Source: Eubacterium sp. OM08-24
GTDB lineage: Bacteria; Bacillota; Clostridia; Oscillospirales; Acutalibacteraceae
Assembly (NCBI RefSeq): GCF_003438075.1
Contig: NZ_QSTA01000003.1
Span: forward strand, 165,954-229,953
Direction of reading: 5' to 3'
Length of the DNA stretch: 64,000 bases
The notes beneath the pieces were generated by a model, which was not told the origin of the DNA, searched no databases, and saw only the letters and a list, made by a program, of their open reading frames with translations. Both the position numbers and the translations under genes were made by a program. Each line of letters starts with the position of its first letter. The stretch's first letter is position 1. Below are positions 45,454-54,718 of the stretch, in pieces.

Positions 45454-46149
45454 TTAATCCTGATTTTCAAGCCTTTTGAGCAGCTCGGGGCGCTTTGCTC
45501 GTGTTACCTCTATGCTTTTTTCCTTTTTCCACTTCTCAATGTTTGCGTGATGACCGCTCAAAAGCACTTCGGGCACTTCTTTACCTCTCCAAACCGACGG
45601 CTTTGTGTACTGCGGATGCTCAAGCAAGCCGTTAAAATGGCTCTCCTCGGTAAAACATTCGTTGTTTGAAAGTACACCCGGCACCATTCTTGAAAGTGCG
45701 TCCGTAAATACCATTGCAGGCAATTCACCGCCTGTCAGCACATAGTCGCCTATTGAGATTTCCTCGTCAATAAATTCGTCAAGCAAGCGCTGGTCAACAC
45801 CCTCGTAATGTCCGCATAAAATACACACATTCTCTACCTCGGCTATCTCCTTGAGCCTTTGCTGAGTAAGAGTTTTTCCTTGCGGCGACATATAGACAAA
45901 ATACGGTCTTTTGCCGATTTTCTCACATATATCCTCAAAACAAAGTGCAATCGGCTCGGCTTTCATCAGCATACCGTTTCCGCCGCCGTACGGTGTATCG
46001 TCAACTCGTCTGTGCTTGTCAAAGGCATAATCTCTGAGTTGGTGGCAGTGAATTTCAAGCGCACCGCTTTTCTGCGCCCTGCCGATTATGCTGTCGCCAA
46101 GTACAGGTGTGAACATTTCGGGGAATAAGGTTATTATATCAATCCTCAT
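45454..46149 (-). CDS. trmD: tRNA (guanine(37)-N1)-methyltransferase
   Basis: 231 residues from ATG at 46149, preceded by AAAGGAATATT; the stop of rimM lies 11 nt inside. Trefoil-knot SPOUT enzyme: MRIDIITLFPEMFTPVLGDS at the start, ILCGHYEGVDQR and SIGDYVLTGGELPA in the SAM-binding knot, and the C-terminal tRNA-binding GNG-type helices. Methylates G37 next to the anticodon and prevents frameshifting. Forms the usual rimM-trmD pair. Confidence 0.96.
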   Translation of the reverse strand: MRIDIITLFPEMFTPVLGDSIIGRAQKSGALEIHCHQLRDYAFDKHRRVDDTPYGGGNGMLMKAEPIALCFEDICEKIGKRPYFVYMSPQGKTLTQQRLKEIAEVENVCILCGHYEGVDQRLLDEFIDEEISIGDYVLTGGELPAMVFTDALSRMVPGVLSNNECFTEESHFNGLLEHPQYTKPSVWRGKEVPEVLLSGHHANIEKWKKEKSIEVTRAKRPELLKRLENQD

Positions 46150-46654
46150 CGTCAAATATTCCTTTCATAGGACGAATAAGCACATATCCGCCGTCAACAT
46201 TTGTTTCGGTAATAACCTCGTCAATAACAGGCGCAAGGTACTTTTTGCCGTCTGCATCGGTAATCTCGTAAACATCGTTTGCACCCGTACGCAAAACATC
46301 TGTGATTTTGCCGTAAACTGTTTCGCTGTCGGCGTCCTTTACCTCAAGACCTATCAAGTCCTGCACAAAGTTTACACCCTCGTCAAGCGAAATGTCCTCT
46401 CGGTCAATGTAAACTATCTTGCCTCTCATTTTGTCGGCCTGCTCGATTGTGTCGATGCCGTCAACCTTGCAAAGCACAATGTTCTTGTGCGGGCGTGACT
46501 TTACCTTAATGCTCTCTCTGCCCTGCTCGTCAAGGTACAGCTTTTTAAAACAGCACAAAAACTCCGGACTGTCGCACCAAGGGTCAATTCTGAGCTCGCC
46601 TTTAATGCCATGAGTACCTACAATTTTTCCGCTGTCAAGAAATCTTTTTTTCAT
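46139..46654 (-). CDS. rimM: 16S rRNA processing protein
   Basis: 171 residues. The N-terminal RimM barrel begins KIVGTHGIKGELRIDPWCD, and the C-terminal PRC-barrel contains DLIGLEVKD and PVIDEVI. Assists maturation of the 30S subunit head. It overlaps trmD by 11 nt, so the two are co-translated; other usual neighbours of this cluster (rpsP, ffh, rplS) are not in the window. Confidence 0.94.
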   Translation of the reverse strand: MKKRFLDSGKIVGTHGIKGELRIDPWCDSPEFLCCFKKLYLDEQGRESIKVKSRPHKNIVLCKVDGIDTIEQADKMRGKIVYIDREDISLDEGVNFVQDLIGLEVKDADSETVYGKITDVLRTGANDVYEITDADGKKYLAPVIDEVITETNVDGGYVLIRPMKGIFDDED

Positions 46655-46724
46655 ATATACACCATCCGTAATTTTCTTTTATCCGATTACATATTCTAAC
46701 ATATTTTTCGGCTGTGGGCAACTA

Positions 46725-47261
46725 TTATATATGACTGTGCATACTAATAAAAATCTCGCTTATAAGGTCGGCAATGTATTCCTCGCTTTCAGCCATTCCG
46801 CCTCGCACCCACTTTTTAAGAATACTCGATACTCCGCTCTCCGTAAATGTATACATATAGTCGAGCTTAGTCTGCTCAATATCCTTTTTGCCAAATGCCG
46901 TACAATACTCCTTTTTCAGCTCCGCATACATTTCGTCAAGCAGCTTTGTAGGAATATTATTTGTAAAAACTATCTTGTAAAAATCGGAATACTTGCGCAC
47001 AAACCTCACAATGTATAGGAAATTCACCTTGCCGTTTTGAGTGAATTTAGTATTGTAATCCCTCAGCTCCTCAACATAGCTTAACTCTATTTGCGAAATC
47101 ATATCGTAAACATCGGTGAAATGGTGATAAAAAGTAACCCTGTTCACTCCTGCCTGCTTGCATAGCGAGGTTACGGTAATTTTGCTCAAAGGCATTTGCT
47201 CAAGCATATCAAAAAGTGTCTGCTTGAGTGCCTTAGTGGTATTTTTAACTCTTTTATCCAT
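46725..47261 (-). CDS. TetR/AcrR family transcriptional regulator
   Basis: 178 residues. N-terminal helix-turn-helix (about 10-52): LKQTLFDMLEQMPLSKITVT, SLCKQAGVNRVTFYHHF, a classic TetR recognition helix. The C-terminal ligand domain resembles the DhaS-like subgroup (TetR_C_7). It is divergent from glgB at 47502 with a 240-bp shared upstream region, so glgB is an obvious candidate target, but no operator is visible to me. Confidence 0.85.
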   Translation of the reverse strand: MDKRVKNTTKALKQTLFDMLEQMPLSKITVTSLCKQAGVNRVTFYHHFTDVYDMISQIELSYVEELRDYNTKFTQNGKVNFLYIVRFVRKYSDFYKIVFTNNIPTKLLDEMYAELKKEYCTAFGKKDIEQTKLDYMYTFTESGVSSILKKWVRGGMAESEEYIADLISEIFISMHSHI

Positions 47262-47344
47262 AAAATTTCACCTTAGATTTTTTGTAAAAATAAACAAATT
47301 TTAACCATTTGTAAAATAATTTACATAAAAATTAAAATTAAGTC

Positions 47345-47373
47345 TTGTATATTTGTGTAGAATATATTATACT
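47345..47373 (+). promoter_or_regulatory. Promoter of the intact glgB
   Basis: TTGTAT, 17-nt spacer, TATACT, with an adjacent TATAAT overlapping by two bases. About 120 nt upstream of the ATG at 47502. Confidence 0.55.
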
Positions 47374-47501
47374 ATAATCAGATAATTAAATCAAGGGAAA
47401 CACTTTAAAAGCATATTGTATAAATTACAGATTAATCATGGCAAAAAGCAAGCAATATGCGCCCTTTTTCCCAAATTTCTTAAAGAAAAGAGGATAAATA
47501 A

Positions 47502-49574
47502 ATGGCTTTTAGTTTAAATGACGAAAGAACTCCGCTTGAACAGTTTTTGCAGGGCGAATCTGTTACAGCTTATGAATTTATGGGCTCTCATTTTGTAAAC
47601 TGGGGCGACAGGGACGGTGTTGTGTTCAGAGTATGGGCACCAAACGCACTTTCCGTATCCGTTGTAGGTGATTTCAACGATTGGAACCCCGATGCAAACT
47701 ATATGTATAAAATCGACAATTCAGGCGTATGGGAATTGTTTATTGAGGGTGTATGGGAATATGCTTGCTACAAGTATTGCGTAGAAACTCCGTCAATGCA
47801 AAAGGTTATGAAAACCGACCCGTATGCTTTCCATTGCCAGACAAGACCTGACAATGCATCTCGTGTATATGAAATTCACGGCTATGAATGGAACGACAGC
47901 GAGTGGCTTGAGCATAAGAAAACTCACCCACACAAGAACGCTCCTATCAATGTATATGAAATGCACGCAGGCTCATGGAGAAAATATGAGGACGGCAATG
48001 TATTCAGCTATAAAAAGCTCGCCGAGGAGCTTATTCCTTATGTAAAGGAAATGGGCTATACTCACATTGAGTTTATGCCTCTTACAGAATATCCGTTTGA
48101 CGGCAGCTGGGGTTATCAGGTAACAGGTTACTTTGCGGCAACTTCCCGTTACGGTACTCCTAAAGACCTTATGTATTTTGTTGACAAATGTCATCAGGAA
48201 GGTATCGGCGTTATTCTTGACTGGGTACCTGCTCACTTCCCTAAGGACGAGCACGGTCTTGGCAGATTTGACGGTACAGGCTGTTATGAATATGAGGACT
48301 GGAGAATCGGCGAACATAAGGAATGGGGTACATATATCTTCAACTATGCCCGTTACGAGGTAACAAGTTTCTTGCTTTCATCTGCTATGTTCTGGCTTGA
48401 CCAATACCACATTGACGGCATTAGAGTTGACGCCGTTGCGTCTATGCTCTACCTCGACTACAACCGTAAAGACGGCGAGTGGCTTGCAAATATTTACGGT
48501 GGCAGAGAAAACCTCGTTGCTGTTGACTTCTTGCAGAAACTCAACACTGTTGTGCATATGTTCCACCCTGAGGCAATGATGATTGCCGAGGAGAGTACAG
48601 CATGGCCGAATGTTACAGGTTTCCCACCAAAGGATATGGGACTTGGATTTGACTACAAGTGGAATATGGGTTGGATGAACGATATGCTTTCATACATCAG
48701 CCTTGACCCGCTTTACAGGAACTACCACCACGATACGCTCACATTCAGTATGGTTTACGCATTCAGCGAGAGCTTTATGCTCCCTATCTCGCACGATGAG
48801 GTAGTTTACGGCAAAGGCTCGCTTATCAATAAAATGCCGGGACTGTATGATAATAAATTTGCAGGCGTAAGAGGATTTCTTGCGTATATGCTCGCTCATC
48901 CGGGCAAAAAGCTTATGTTTATGGGCAGTGAACTCGGACAGTTTGACGAGTGGAACTCTACCGAACAGCTCCAGTGGAACTTGCTCGGATACGAAAAGCA
49001 CCGTCAGCTTAATCACTTCTTTGCAACAGCAAATAAATTCTATTGTGACACACCTGCAATGCACGAAAACGATTACGATTGGAACGGTTTTCAGTGGATT
49101 GCGCTTGATGATTACAAGCATAGCATTATTTCTTTCAGAAGAATTGCTTATGACGGAAGTGAAGTTATTGTTGTATGTAACTTCCAGCCAATGCTGCGTG
49201 AAAATTACAAAATCGGCGTGCCAAAGTACGGCGTATATAAAGAAGTTCTCAACTCAGAGGCAGAGGAATTTGGCGGCTGCGGCATAGTAAACGAGGGCGA
49301 AATTAAGGCTCAGGATGTGGCAGACCACGAGTTGCCGTATTCAATCAACATTACTCTTGCTCCGCTTTCTGTAATCTACATTGAGCTTGACAAGGAACTG
49401 CCTGCACCTGAAAAGCCAAAGAAGAAAAAGACAACAAACCGCAAGGCAGCCGCACTCAAGAAAGCAAAAGCAGAAAAGGCTGCAAAGGCTGAATCAAAGG
49501 AAGATACTAAAACAGAAGTTAAGACCGAAGAAGTAAAGGCTGAAGAAGTTAAAGCTGAAACTGTTGAAGAATAA
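47502..49574 (+). CDS. glgB: 1,4-alpha-glucan branching enzyme (active-site complete)
   Basis: 690 residues: CBM48, GH13 barrel and C-terminal domain collinear with the paralogue at 5428. Here all catalytic positions are present: region I LDWVPAHFP, nucleophile Asp310 in GIRVDAVASM, IAEESTAWP and ISHDEVVYGKG. The last about 50 residues form a Lys/Ala/Glu-rich tail (KKKKTTNRKAAALKKAKAEK, then repeated VKAEE) not present in the paralogue, perhaps a surface-binding or partner-binding extension. It stands alone with its own promoter and terminator, away from the glgC-D-A operon, and probably supplies the branching activity. Confidence 0.93.
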   Translation: MAFSLNDERTPLEQFLQGESVTAYEFMGSHFVNWGDRDGVVFRVWAPNALSVSVVGDFNDWNPDANYMYKIDNSGVWELFIEGVWEYACYKYCVETPSMQKVMKTDPYAFHCQTRPDNASRVYEIHGYEWNDSEWLEHKKTHPHKNAPINVYEMHAGSWRKYEDGNVFSYKKLAEELIPYVKEMGYTHIEFMPLTEYPFDGSWGYQVTGYFAATSRYGTPKDLMYFVDKCHQEGIGVILDWVPAHFPKDEHGLGRFDGTGCYEYEDWRIGEHKEWGTYIFNYARYEVTSFLLSSAMFWLDQYHIDGIRVDAVASMLYLDYNRKDGEWLANIYGGRENLVAVDFLQKLNTVVHMFHPEAMMIAEESTAWPNVTGFPPKDMGLGFDYKWNMGWMNDMLSYISLDPLYRNYHHDTLTFSMVYAFSESFMLPISHDEVVYGKGSLINKMPGLYDNKFAGVRGFLAYMLAHPGKKLMFMGSELGQFDEWNSTEQLQWNLLGYEKHRQLNHFFATANKFYCDTPAMHENDYDWNGFQWIALDDYKHSIISFRRIAYDGSEVIVVCNFQPMLRENYKIGVPKYGVYKEVLNSEAEEFGGCGIVNEGEIKAQDVADHELPYSINITLAPLSVIYIELDKELPAPEKPKKKKTTNRKAAALKKAKAEKAAKAESKEDTKTEVKTEEVKAEEVKAETVEE

Positions 49575-49629
49575 TATTTGATTTGGCAAAATCAGTATAT
49601 CAAGGTCATTTTTGTCCGACCTCTTTATA

Positions 49630-49674
49630 AAAGGAAATGCAGATAGGGTTCACCTTATCTGCATTTCCTTTTTG
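49630..49674 (+). terminator. Terminator of glgB
   Basis: Long stem AAAGGAAATGCAGATA/TATCTGCATTTCCTTT (one mismatch region at the loop), followed by TTT. Confidence 0.85.
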
Positions 49675-49681
49675 GCTTGTG

Positions 49682-50240
49682 CGTTTAACACACAAAGTTT
49701 AGTTTAATAAATCCAAAATTTAGGTCAACCCTTTTTAAAGGGTTGCGGGGTTGGGCAGAGCCCATAAAATAATAAAATTGCACGGATTTTCAAAAAAACA
49801 AATAGTTGCAATTATATTATAAAATAACTAAACCTTAGAGTAATCAAAGCTTTAAAAAAAGCAAAAGTCAAGACTAATGAGCGGCAGAAAGGTAGAAAGT
49901 TACACTTTACCCTCAGTAGAGAAAAGATATTCTAAAGGATACAAAAGTTTGTAGGTGTTGCTAATTTGCCCTTGAAAAGTGGCAAATTAGTAGTTTAGTA
50001 GCGTAGCTTTTCCTGTGTTGCTGTTGTAATTTTTAGGCTCTCGCCGATGTGTTCAAGACACCAAACAGCAAGCCGTTTGGCTACTAAAATTTGCGATAGC
50101 ATAAAACATTTGTGGGCGTTGCCCACACCCACAACCTTTAAAAAGGTTGACCAAACTTTTAACTTCGAGCAGAAAGTTTAACTTTTGCCGTACTTTGTTG
50201 CCCGACCAAAAATGCACTAAACCATATTACCCGAACTTTT
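49682..50240 (-). repeat. Dispersed intergenic repeat, near-complete copy C (reversed) plus short modules
   Basis: The gap 49675-50330 holds no gene. 49682-50035 is the reverse complement of the copy A/B module: TTTAACACACAAAGTTTAG, TTGCGGGGTTGGGCAGAGCC, AGACTAATGAGCGGCAGA, CTTGAAAAGTGGCAAATTAG. 50074-50240 continues in the opposite sense with CCAAACAGCAAGCCGTTTGG, GTGGGCGTTGCCCACACCCA, CAACCTTTAAAAAGGTTGACC and GTTGCCCGACCAAAAATGC. Confidence 0.8.
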
Positions 50241-50330
50241 GATAAAGAACCAATTAAACCTAATTAACCAAAAAATTCCCGATTACAGCAAAAGCCATAA
50301 TCGGGAATTCAAATATTTTATCTAATAAAA

Positions 50331-52277
50331 TCAGCTGATTTTTGAGCCTGTTTCCATATCGTCCACAAAGATAACCTTAACATCTTCACCGCAGGTAGCA
50401 GCAAGAATCATTCCGCAGCTTTCAACGCCGCAGAGCTTTGCAGGCTTGAGGTTTGATACAAGAATAATCTTTCTTCCGATAAGCTCGTCAGGTTTATAGA
50501 ATTTTGCAATGCCCGAGGCAACTGTTCTTTCCTTTACACCGTCAAAAATTGTGAGTTTTAAGAGCTTTTTAGCTTTCTTAATCGGCTCGCAAGCCTTAAT
50601 CTCGGCAACTCTGAGGTCAACCTTGCAGAAATCGTCAATGCCAATCTGAGCCACGCCCTCGATTTCTTCTTTAAGCTTTGCTGTTTTTTCGTCAACCTGT
50701 TCGTTGTTTTTGATGATAGAGTTAAGCTCCTCAATTTCCTTTTCAACATCAATTCTCGGGAACAAAGCCTCGCCCTTCTTGACTGTTACATAAAGCGGAA
50801 GAACACCGAATTTATCGGCATTTTCATAAGTAGCACACTTTTCACAAGCGCCAATCTGCTCAAGTGCCTTTGGCATTGTGGTTGGCATAAATGCAGAGAG
50901 AAGTGTAGACGTAATTCTGATTGTTTCAAGTAAATTGTAAAGTACGGTTGCAAGTCTTGCTTTCTTTGTTTCGTCCTTTGCAATTACCCAAGGTGCGGTT
51001 TCATCAATGTATTTGTTTGCACGAGAAACTACCTTGAAAATCTCAGCAAGCGCATTGTTAAGCTGAGTTTTGTCCATAAAATCATCAACGCTTGACTTGA
51101 GTGCAGTAGCTGTTGCAATGAGGTCATCGTCAAACTCGCCGCTTTCACGCTCTGTCGGCAATGTACCGCCAAAGTATTTTTCAACCATTGCAACTGTTCT
51201 TGATACAAGATTGCCAAAGCCGTTTGCAAGGTCAGAGTTGATGCGGTTAATCATTATCTCGTTAGAGAATGAGCTGTCTGCACCAAGTGCCATCTCACGA
51301 AGAATGTGATAGCGGATAGCGTCTGCGCCGTATCTTTCGCCAAGTACAAACGGATCTACAACATTGCCGAGCGACTTGCTCATCTTCTGTCCGTTAAATG
51401 TAATCCAGCCGTGAACAGCAAGGTGCTTTGGAAGCGGCAAATCGAGAGCCATAAGCATTGCAGGCCAAATAATAGCGTGGAAACGCATAATATCCTTTGC
51501 AACCATATGCACATCGGCAGGCCAAAACTTGTCAAAATCATTGTAAGCGTCATTGTAAAAACCAAGCGCCGAGATATAGTTAGAAAGTGCGTCAATCCAC
51601 ACATATACAATATGCTTATCGTCAAAAGTTACAGGAATACCCCACTTAAAAGTAGTTCTCGACACACAAAGGTCCTCAAGACCCGGCTTGATAAAGTTGT
51701 TTACAAGCTCTGTTGCTCGGGTTTTTGGCTGTAAATAATCTGTTTCTGTAAGTAACTTTTCAATTCTGTCGGCAAATGGCGACATTTTAAAGAAATATGC
51801 CTCTTCCTTTGCCTCGGTAACCTCTCTGCCGCACTCCGGACATTTGCCGTCAACAAGCTGGCTTTCAGTCCAAAAGCTCTCACAAGGAGTGCAGTATTTA
51901 CCCGAATACTCGCCCTTATAGATGTATCCCTTATCGTAAAGTTCTTTAAAAATCTTCTGAACAGTCTTGATGTGGTAATCATCGGTGGTTCTTATATATC
52001 TGTCATAGTCAACATTCATAAAGCTCCAAAGGCTCTTGAAGTGCTCAACAATTTCGTCAACATATTCCTTGGGAGTTACACCCTTTTCGGCAGCCTTCTG
52101 CTCAATTTTAAGACCATGCTCATCAGTGCCCGTAAGAAACATTACATCATAGCCCTGCATTCGTCTGTAACGAGCGATAGAGTCGCAAGCAACAGTTGTA
52201 TAGCAGTGTCCGATATGCGGATTGCCTGACGGATAGTAAATTGGTGTCGTGATGTAATACGGTTTTTTCTGACACAT
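50331..52277 (-). CDS. metG: Methionyl-tRNA synthetase
   Basis: 648 residues from ATG at 52277, chosen because GGGAGGAA lies upstream; longer readings add 23 residues with no match. Class I synthetase: HIGH-type NPHIGHCYTTVA, KMSKS in GQKMSKSLGN, and zinc knuckle CTPCESFW with CPECGREV. The C-terminal about 110 residues are an EMAPII-like tRNA-binding domain (DFCKVDLRVAEIKACEPI) that dimerises the enzyme. A promoter lies at 52318-52346. Confidence 0.96.
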   Translation of the reverse strand: MCQKKPYYITTPIYYPSGNPHIGHCYTTVACDSIARYRRMQGYDVMFLTGTDEHGLKIEQKAAEKGVTPKEYVDEIVEHFKSLWSFMNVDYDRYIRTTDDYHIKTVQKIFKELYDKGYIYKGEYSGKYCTPCESFWTESQLVDGKCPECGREVTEAKEEAYFFKMSPFADRIEKLLTETDYLQPKTRATELVNNFIKPGLEDLCVSRTTFKWGIPVTFDDKHIVYVWIDALSNYISALGFYNDAYNDFDKFWPADVHMVAKDIMRFHAIIWPAMLMALDLPLPKHLAVHGWITFNGQKMSKSLGNVVDPFVLGERYGADAIRYHILREMALGADSSFSNEIMINRINSDLANGFGNLVSRTVAMVEKYFGGTLPTERESGEFDDDLIATATALKSSVDDFMDKTQLNNALAEIFKVVSRANKYIDETAPWVIAKDETKKARLATVLYNLLETIRITSTLLSAFMPTTMPKALEQIGACEKCATYENADKFGVLPLYVTVKKGEALFPRIDVEKEIEELNSIIKNNEQVDEKTAKLKEEIEGVAQIGIDDFCKVDLRVAEIKACEPIKKAKKLLKLTIFDGVKERTVASGIAKFYKPDELIGRKIILVSNLKPAKLCGVESCGMILAATCGEDVKVIFVDDMETGSKIS

Positions 52278-52317
52278 AAAAAATTCCTCCCTTTTCAGCA
52301 AATGAGCTGTATATATT

Positions 52318-52346
52318 ATTATACCAATATTATACAAAAAATGCAA
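52318..52346 (-). promoter_or_regulatory. Promoter of metG
   Basis: Minus strand TTGCAT, 17-nt spacer, TATAAT, about 40 nt upstream of the ATG; no T-box or other leader fits in that space. Confidence 0.65.
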
Positions 52347-52447
52347 TAATCAAAGTAAAACTAAACGGCAAAAAGTGTAAAACCTCTTTTTAAATCCGAC
52401 AGTATAACTTGATTAATAATTTTTGCTTTTCCCATTTTACATAAATG

Positions 52448-52475
52448 AAAAAGCCCGATTTACACCGAACTTTTT
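52448..52475 (-). terminator. Terminator of the DUF4230 gene
   Basis: Minus strand AGTTCG-loop-CGGGCT (two G-T pairs), followed by TTTTTC. Confidence 0.6.
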
Positions 52476-52510
52476 ATTTTTATTATGTATTTTTCAATAA
52501 ATATTTTTAA

Positions 52511-53170
52511 TTACATAAATTCAACTTTGTATTCATTAAAGCAGCCAAGAAAATTAGTAATAACATTTTTGGCGTTATCTTCTACTGTATCATACAGTCC
52601 CTCTGTTTTTGCTTTTTCAAGTCCATCTTCTTTTATTTCCTCAATCAATGACTGATACTGTTCAAAATCTATCGGATTCAATATATTGTTTTGCTCATTG
52701 CAAACCATACTATCATCCCAATATATTTGATTACTGTTTATTTGTATATCAGGCAATGATACATATATTTTTTTACTGTCATTGTCAACCCTGATATTTA
52801 TATCGTCCACATTGTATCCTGCCTTAACACTACCGGTACAAGTAAGCTCCACATGGTTTGTTGTACCAAAAACAGGAATATCGTCAAACATATGTCGGGT
52901 ATAATCCTTTCCCTTTGTTACCTCATACTTTCCCTCGCAAAAGGTCAGCTCTCCGATTTTATGTATAGTAGCCTTAACATCATCAACAGTTACCCTTGCC
53001 TTTTCGGTTTCTCCGGGAAGTTTTAAATCAAACGCACTATCGTTAGTAGCCGGTACGGTTTTTGCTCCGCCCAGCGGATATTTGCCTAAGTAGTAACCTC
53101 CAAAAAAGGCAGCTATAATTAAAATCAACGGAATTACTTTTATAAAGATATTTTTTAATTTTTCCATCAT
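52511..53170 (-). CDS. DUF4230 membrane-anchored protein
   Basis: 219 residues from ATG at 53170, preceded by GTGGGGAT. One N-terminal membrane segment (about 9-28, VIPLILIIAAFFGGYYLG) is followed by an outer DUF4230-type domain: VTVDDVKATIHKIGELTFCE, HVELTCTGSVKAGYNVDDI and a C-terminal helix. The function is unknown in this family. A 31-residue membrane peptide is encoded just upstream (53185-53280), and both probably come from the promoter at 53377-53405. Confidence 0.75.
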   Translation of the reverse strand: MMEKLKNIFIKVIPLILIIAAFFGGYYLGKYPLGGAKTVPATNDSAFDLKLPGETEKARVTVDDVKATIHKIGELTFCEGKYEVTKGKDYTRHMFDDIPVFGTTNHVELTCTGSVKAGYNVDDINIRVDNDSKKIYVSLPDIQINSNQIYWDDSMVCNEQNNILNPIDFEQYQSLIEEIKEDGLEKAKTEGLYDTVEDNAKNVITNFLGCFNEYKVEFM

Positions 53171-53184
53171 TATATGATCCCCAC

Positions 53185-53280
53185 TTAAATCCATGCAGTA
53201 ATCAGCGTAAACAGATAAAATGCTGCAACTAAGCCAATAATTATTAAAGCGATTAAAGCGATATTTCTGATTATTTTCAC
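53185..53280 (-). CDS. 31-residue membrane peptide upstream of the DUF4230 gene
   Basis: GTG start at 53280 with a strong AAGGGGGAT site 8 nt upstream, and TAA at 53185-53187. The peptide is KIIRNIALIALIIIGLVAAF followed by YLFTLITAWI: one basic end and one membrane helix. It ends 14 nt before the DUF4230 ATG, whose ribosome binding site begins right after the stop, so the two are probably translationally coupled. Too short for standard gene calls. Confidence 0.6.
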   Translation of the reverse strand: MKIIRNIALIALIIIGLVAAFYLFTLITAWI

Positions 53281-53580
53281 TTTTATTATCCCCCTTAAAT
53301 TGTTATCTTTAAAATTCAGCGTATTCCCTTTCTAACGCTAAATTCACAAATCAGCCAAAATAACTAAATTAATTTCATTTTACCACACAACTCGCAAAAC
53401 TTCAACAATATACAACAATAGCTTTTTGTATTCAATATATTTTATAAAAGAATATCATATTTATTAAGCATAGCTTTAATTTTTGTGTTGCAATCAATTC
53501 TCAAAAAGCATTGATATGAGCAGTAATTTTTGATATTGTAAAGTACAGATAAAAATTTATAAGAAATTTTTAAAAAAGGC
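53281..53580. other. AT-rich gap with a minus-strand promoter
   Basis: Apart from the promoter at 53377-53405 I see no gene or structured RNA before the tRNA promoter at 53581. Confidence 0.5.
53377..53405 (-). promoter_or_regulatory. Promoter of the small peptide-DUF4230 unit
   Basis: Minus strand TTGAAG, 17-nt spacer, TAAAAT, about 90 nt upstream of the GTG at 53280. Confidence 0.55.
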
Positions 53581-53609
53581 TTGACAACGGGATATAAAAG
53601 GTGTATTAT
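53581..53609 (+). promoter_or_regulatory. Promoter of the initiator tRNA gene
   Basis: TTGACA, 17-nt spacer, TATTAT (continuing as TATAAT), about 40 nt before the tRNA. Confidence 0.75.
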
Positions 53610-53651
53610 AATAGAGCTGTAAAGATAAAGCAATAAGCAATATCTAAATAT

Positions 53652-53728
<77 letters not shown>

Positions 53729-53731
53729 CTA

Positions 53732-53767
53732 AAAAGTCGCTTAAACACTAAGTTTTAGCGACTTTTT
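53732..53767 (+). terminator. Terminator of the tRNA gene
   Basis: Stem AAAAAGTCGCT/AGCGACTTTTT followed by CTTTTTT. Confidence 0.82.
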
Positions 53768-53864
53768 CTTTTTTGTAAATATCTTTTTTAGTGCACTCCC
53801 TTAGTGCACTTTTGGAGTATGGTGTAGCTACATCCCCCTATCGCCTATACCTAATATATATGAG

Positions 53865-54134
53865 GTGTTTTTGGATGCAATTGAGCATATGATTCAAGGT
53901 AATGCTCGAGAAATATATATAGCAACACTGTATTTTGATACCTGTATATTTAAGGAAGAAAGTCAAGATGCTGCTTTTTTTATAGATAAACAGAAAATTG
54001 CGATAACAAATCATAGAAAAGAATTAAATTTTCCTATTACATTTGACAATGGGATGATTAAAAAAGAACCACTGAAGAATATTGAGAATTTCAACAAATA
54101 TTATATTAAAAAATATAACTTTAGTATTATATAG
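53865..54134 (+). pseudogene. Orphan fragment after the tRNA gene
   Basis: An 89-codon frame from GTG at 53865; the frame stays open a little further up (IPNIYEVFLDAIEHMIQ) with no start or ribosome binding site. It contains ALYFDTCIFKEE-like and FFIDKQKIAIT segments and ends in a Lys/Asn-rich tail. No family recognised. The AT-rich composition and lack of start signals suggest a 3' fragment of an acquired gene. Confidence 0.4.
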
Positions 54135-54215
54135 TTGTTAAACGATATTAAGAATGATAAAAGAAATAATGTTAGTATTAAAATATATTAGCTTTTGTGA
54201 CAAAACGAGGAAAAA

Positions 54216-54419
54216 ATGAATTTAAAATACGGAATTATAGAAATTAACGGTGAGATTTTTTGTCCCGGATATACATTTGATGATTTTCAAAAGTCTGTCT
54301 TTTTTGAAGGTCAAGATGGAGTCAGAGTTATAAAAATAAAAGACATAGTTTCAATTAACGAAAAATTAATGGTAAGACAACGGCTGTCACATATGTATCT
54401 TCAAAGCATCATGATTTAA
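54216..54419 (+). pseudogene. Fragment upstream of the polyvalent-protein remnant
   Basis: A 67-codon frame (NLKYGIIEINGEIFCPGYTF...) that near 54365 becomes superseded by another frame reading NGKTTAVTYVSSKHHDLTLQ and then TMYSGKNKGSLATTP. The second frame continues into the polyvalent remnant. The junction suggests a fusion or frameshift between two gene fragments. Confidence 0.4.
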
Positions 54420-54430
54420 CACTTCAAACA

Positions 54431-54718
54431 ATGTATTCGGGCAAAAATAAAGGAAGCCTTGCCACTACGCCAAGTGGAAAAATTTCCTACTCGCAAACGT
54501 CCGAAACGCTTAGTGGTACAGCTTCTACTATAAGTTTATTACAAGAGAACAATAATGTCAACAAAAAAATTACCCAAAGCAAGCAGTTTGTAAGGTGGTT
54601 TGGTGATTGGCAGAATAAGCCGAAAACTGCAAGTAAGGTTGTGGACGGCAACGGTGAGCCTCTTGTAGTGTATCACCAGACGGGATTTAATAAAAGAAGC
54701 AATAGCTTTAGAGAATAA
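54431..54718 (+). pseudogene. Polyvalent-protein fragment with first copy of the repeated segment
   Basis: Frame with GSLATTPSGKISYSQTSETL, then NVNKKITQSKQFVRWFGDWQ and KVVDGNGEPLVVYHQTG. The last part is the hallmark opening of ADP-ribosyltransferase domains in phage/ICE polyvalent proteins (K-F-x-x-W-F-G-D ... VVYHQT). It stops at 54718 because the next repeat unit joins out of frame. Confidence 0.6.

Noticed and set aside
52278..52346. T-box leader for metG
   Set aside because: The promoter lies only about 40 nt before the start codon, leaving no room for a T-box.
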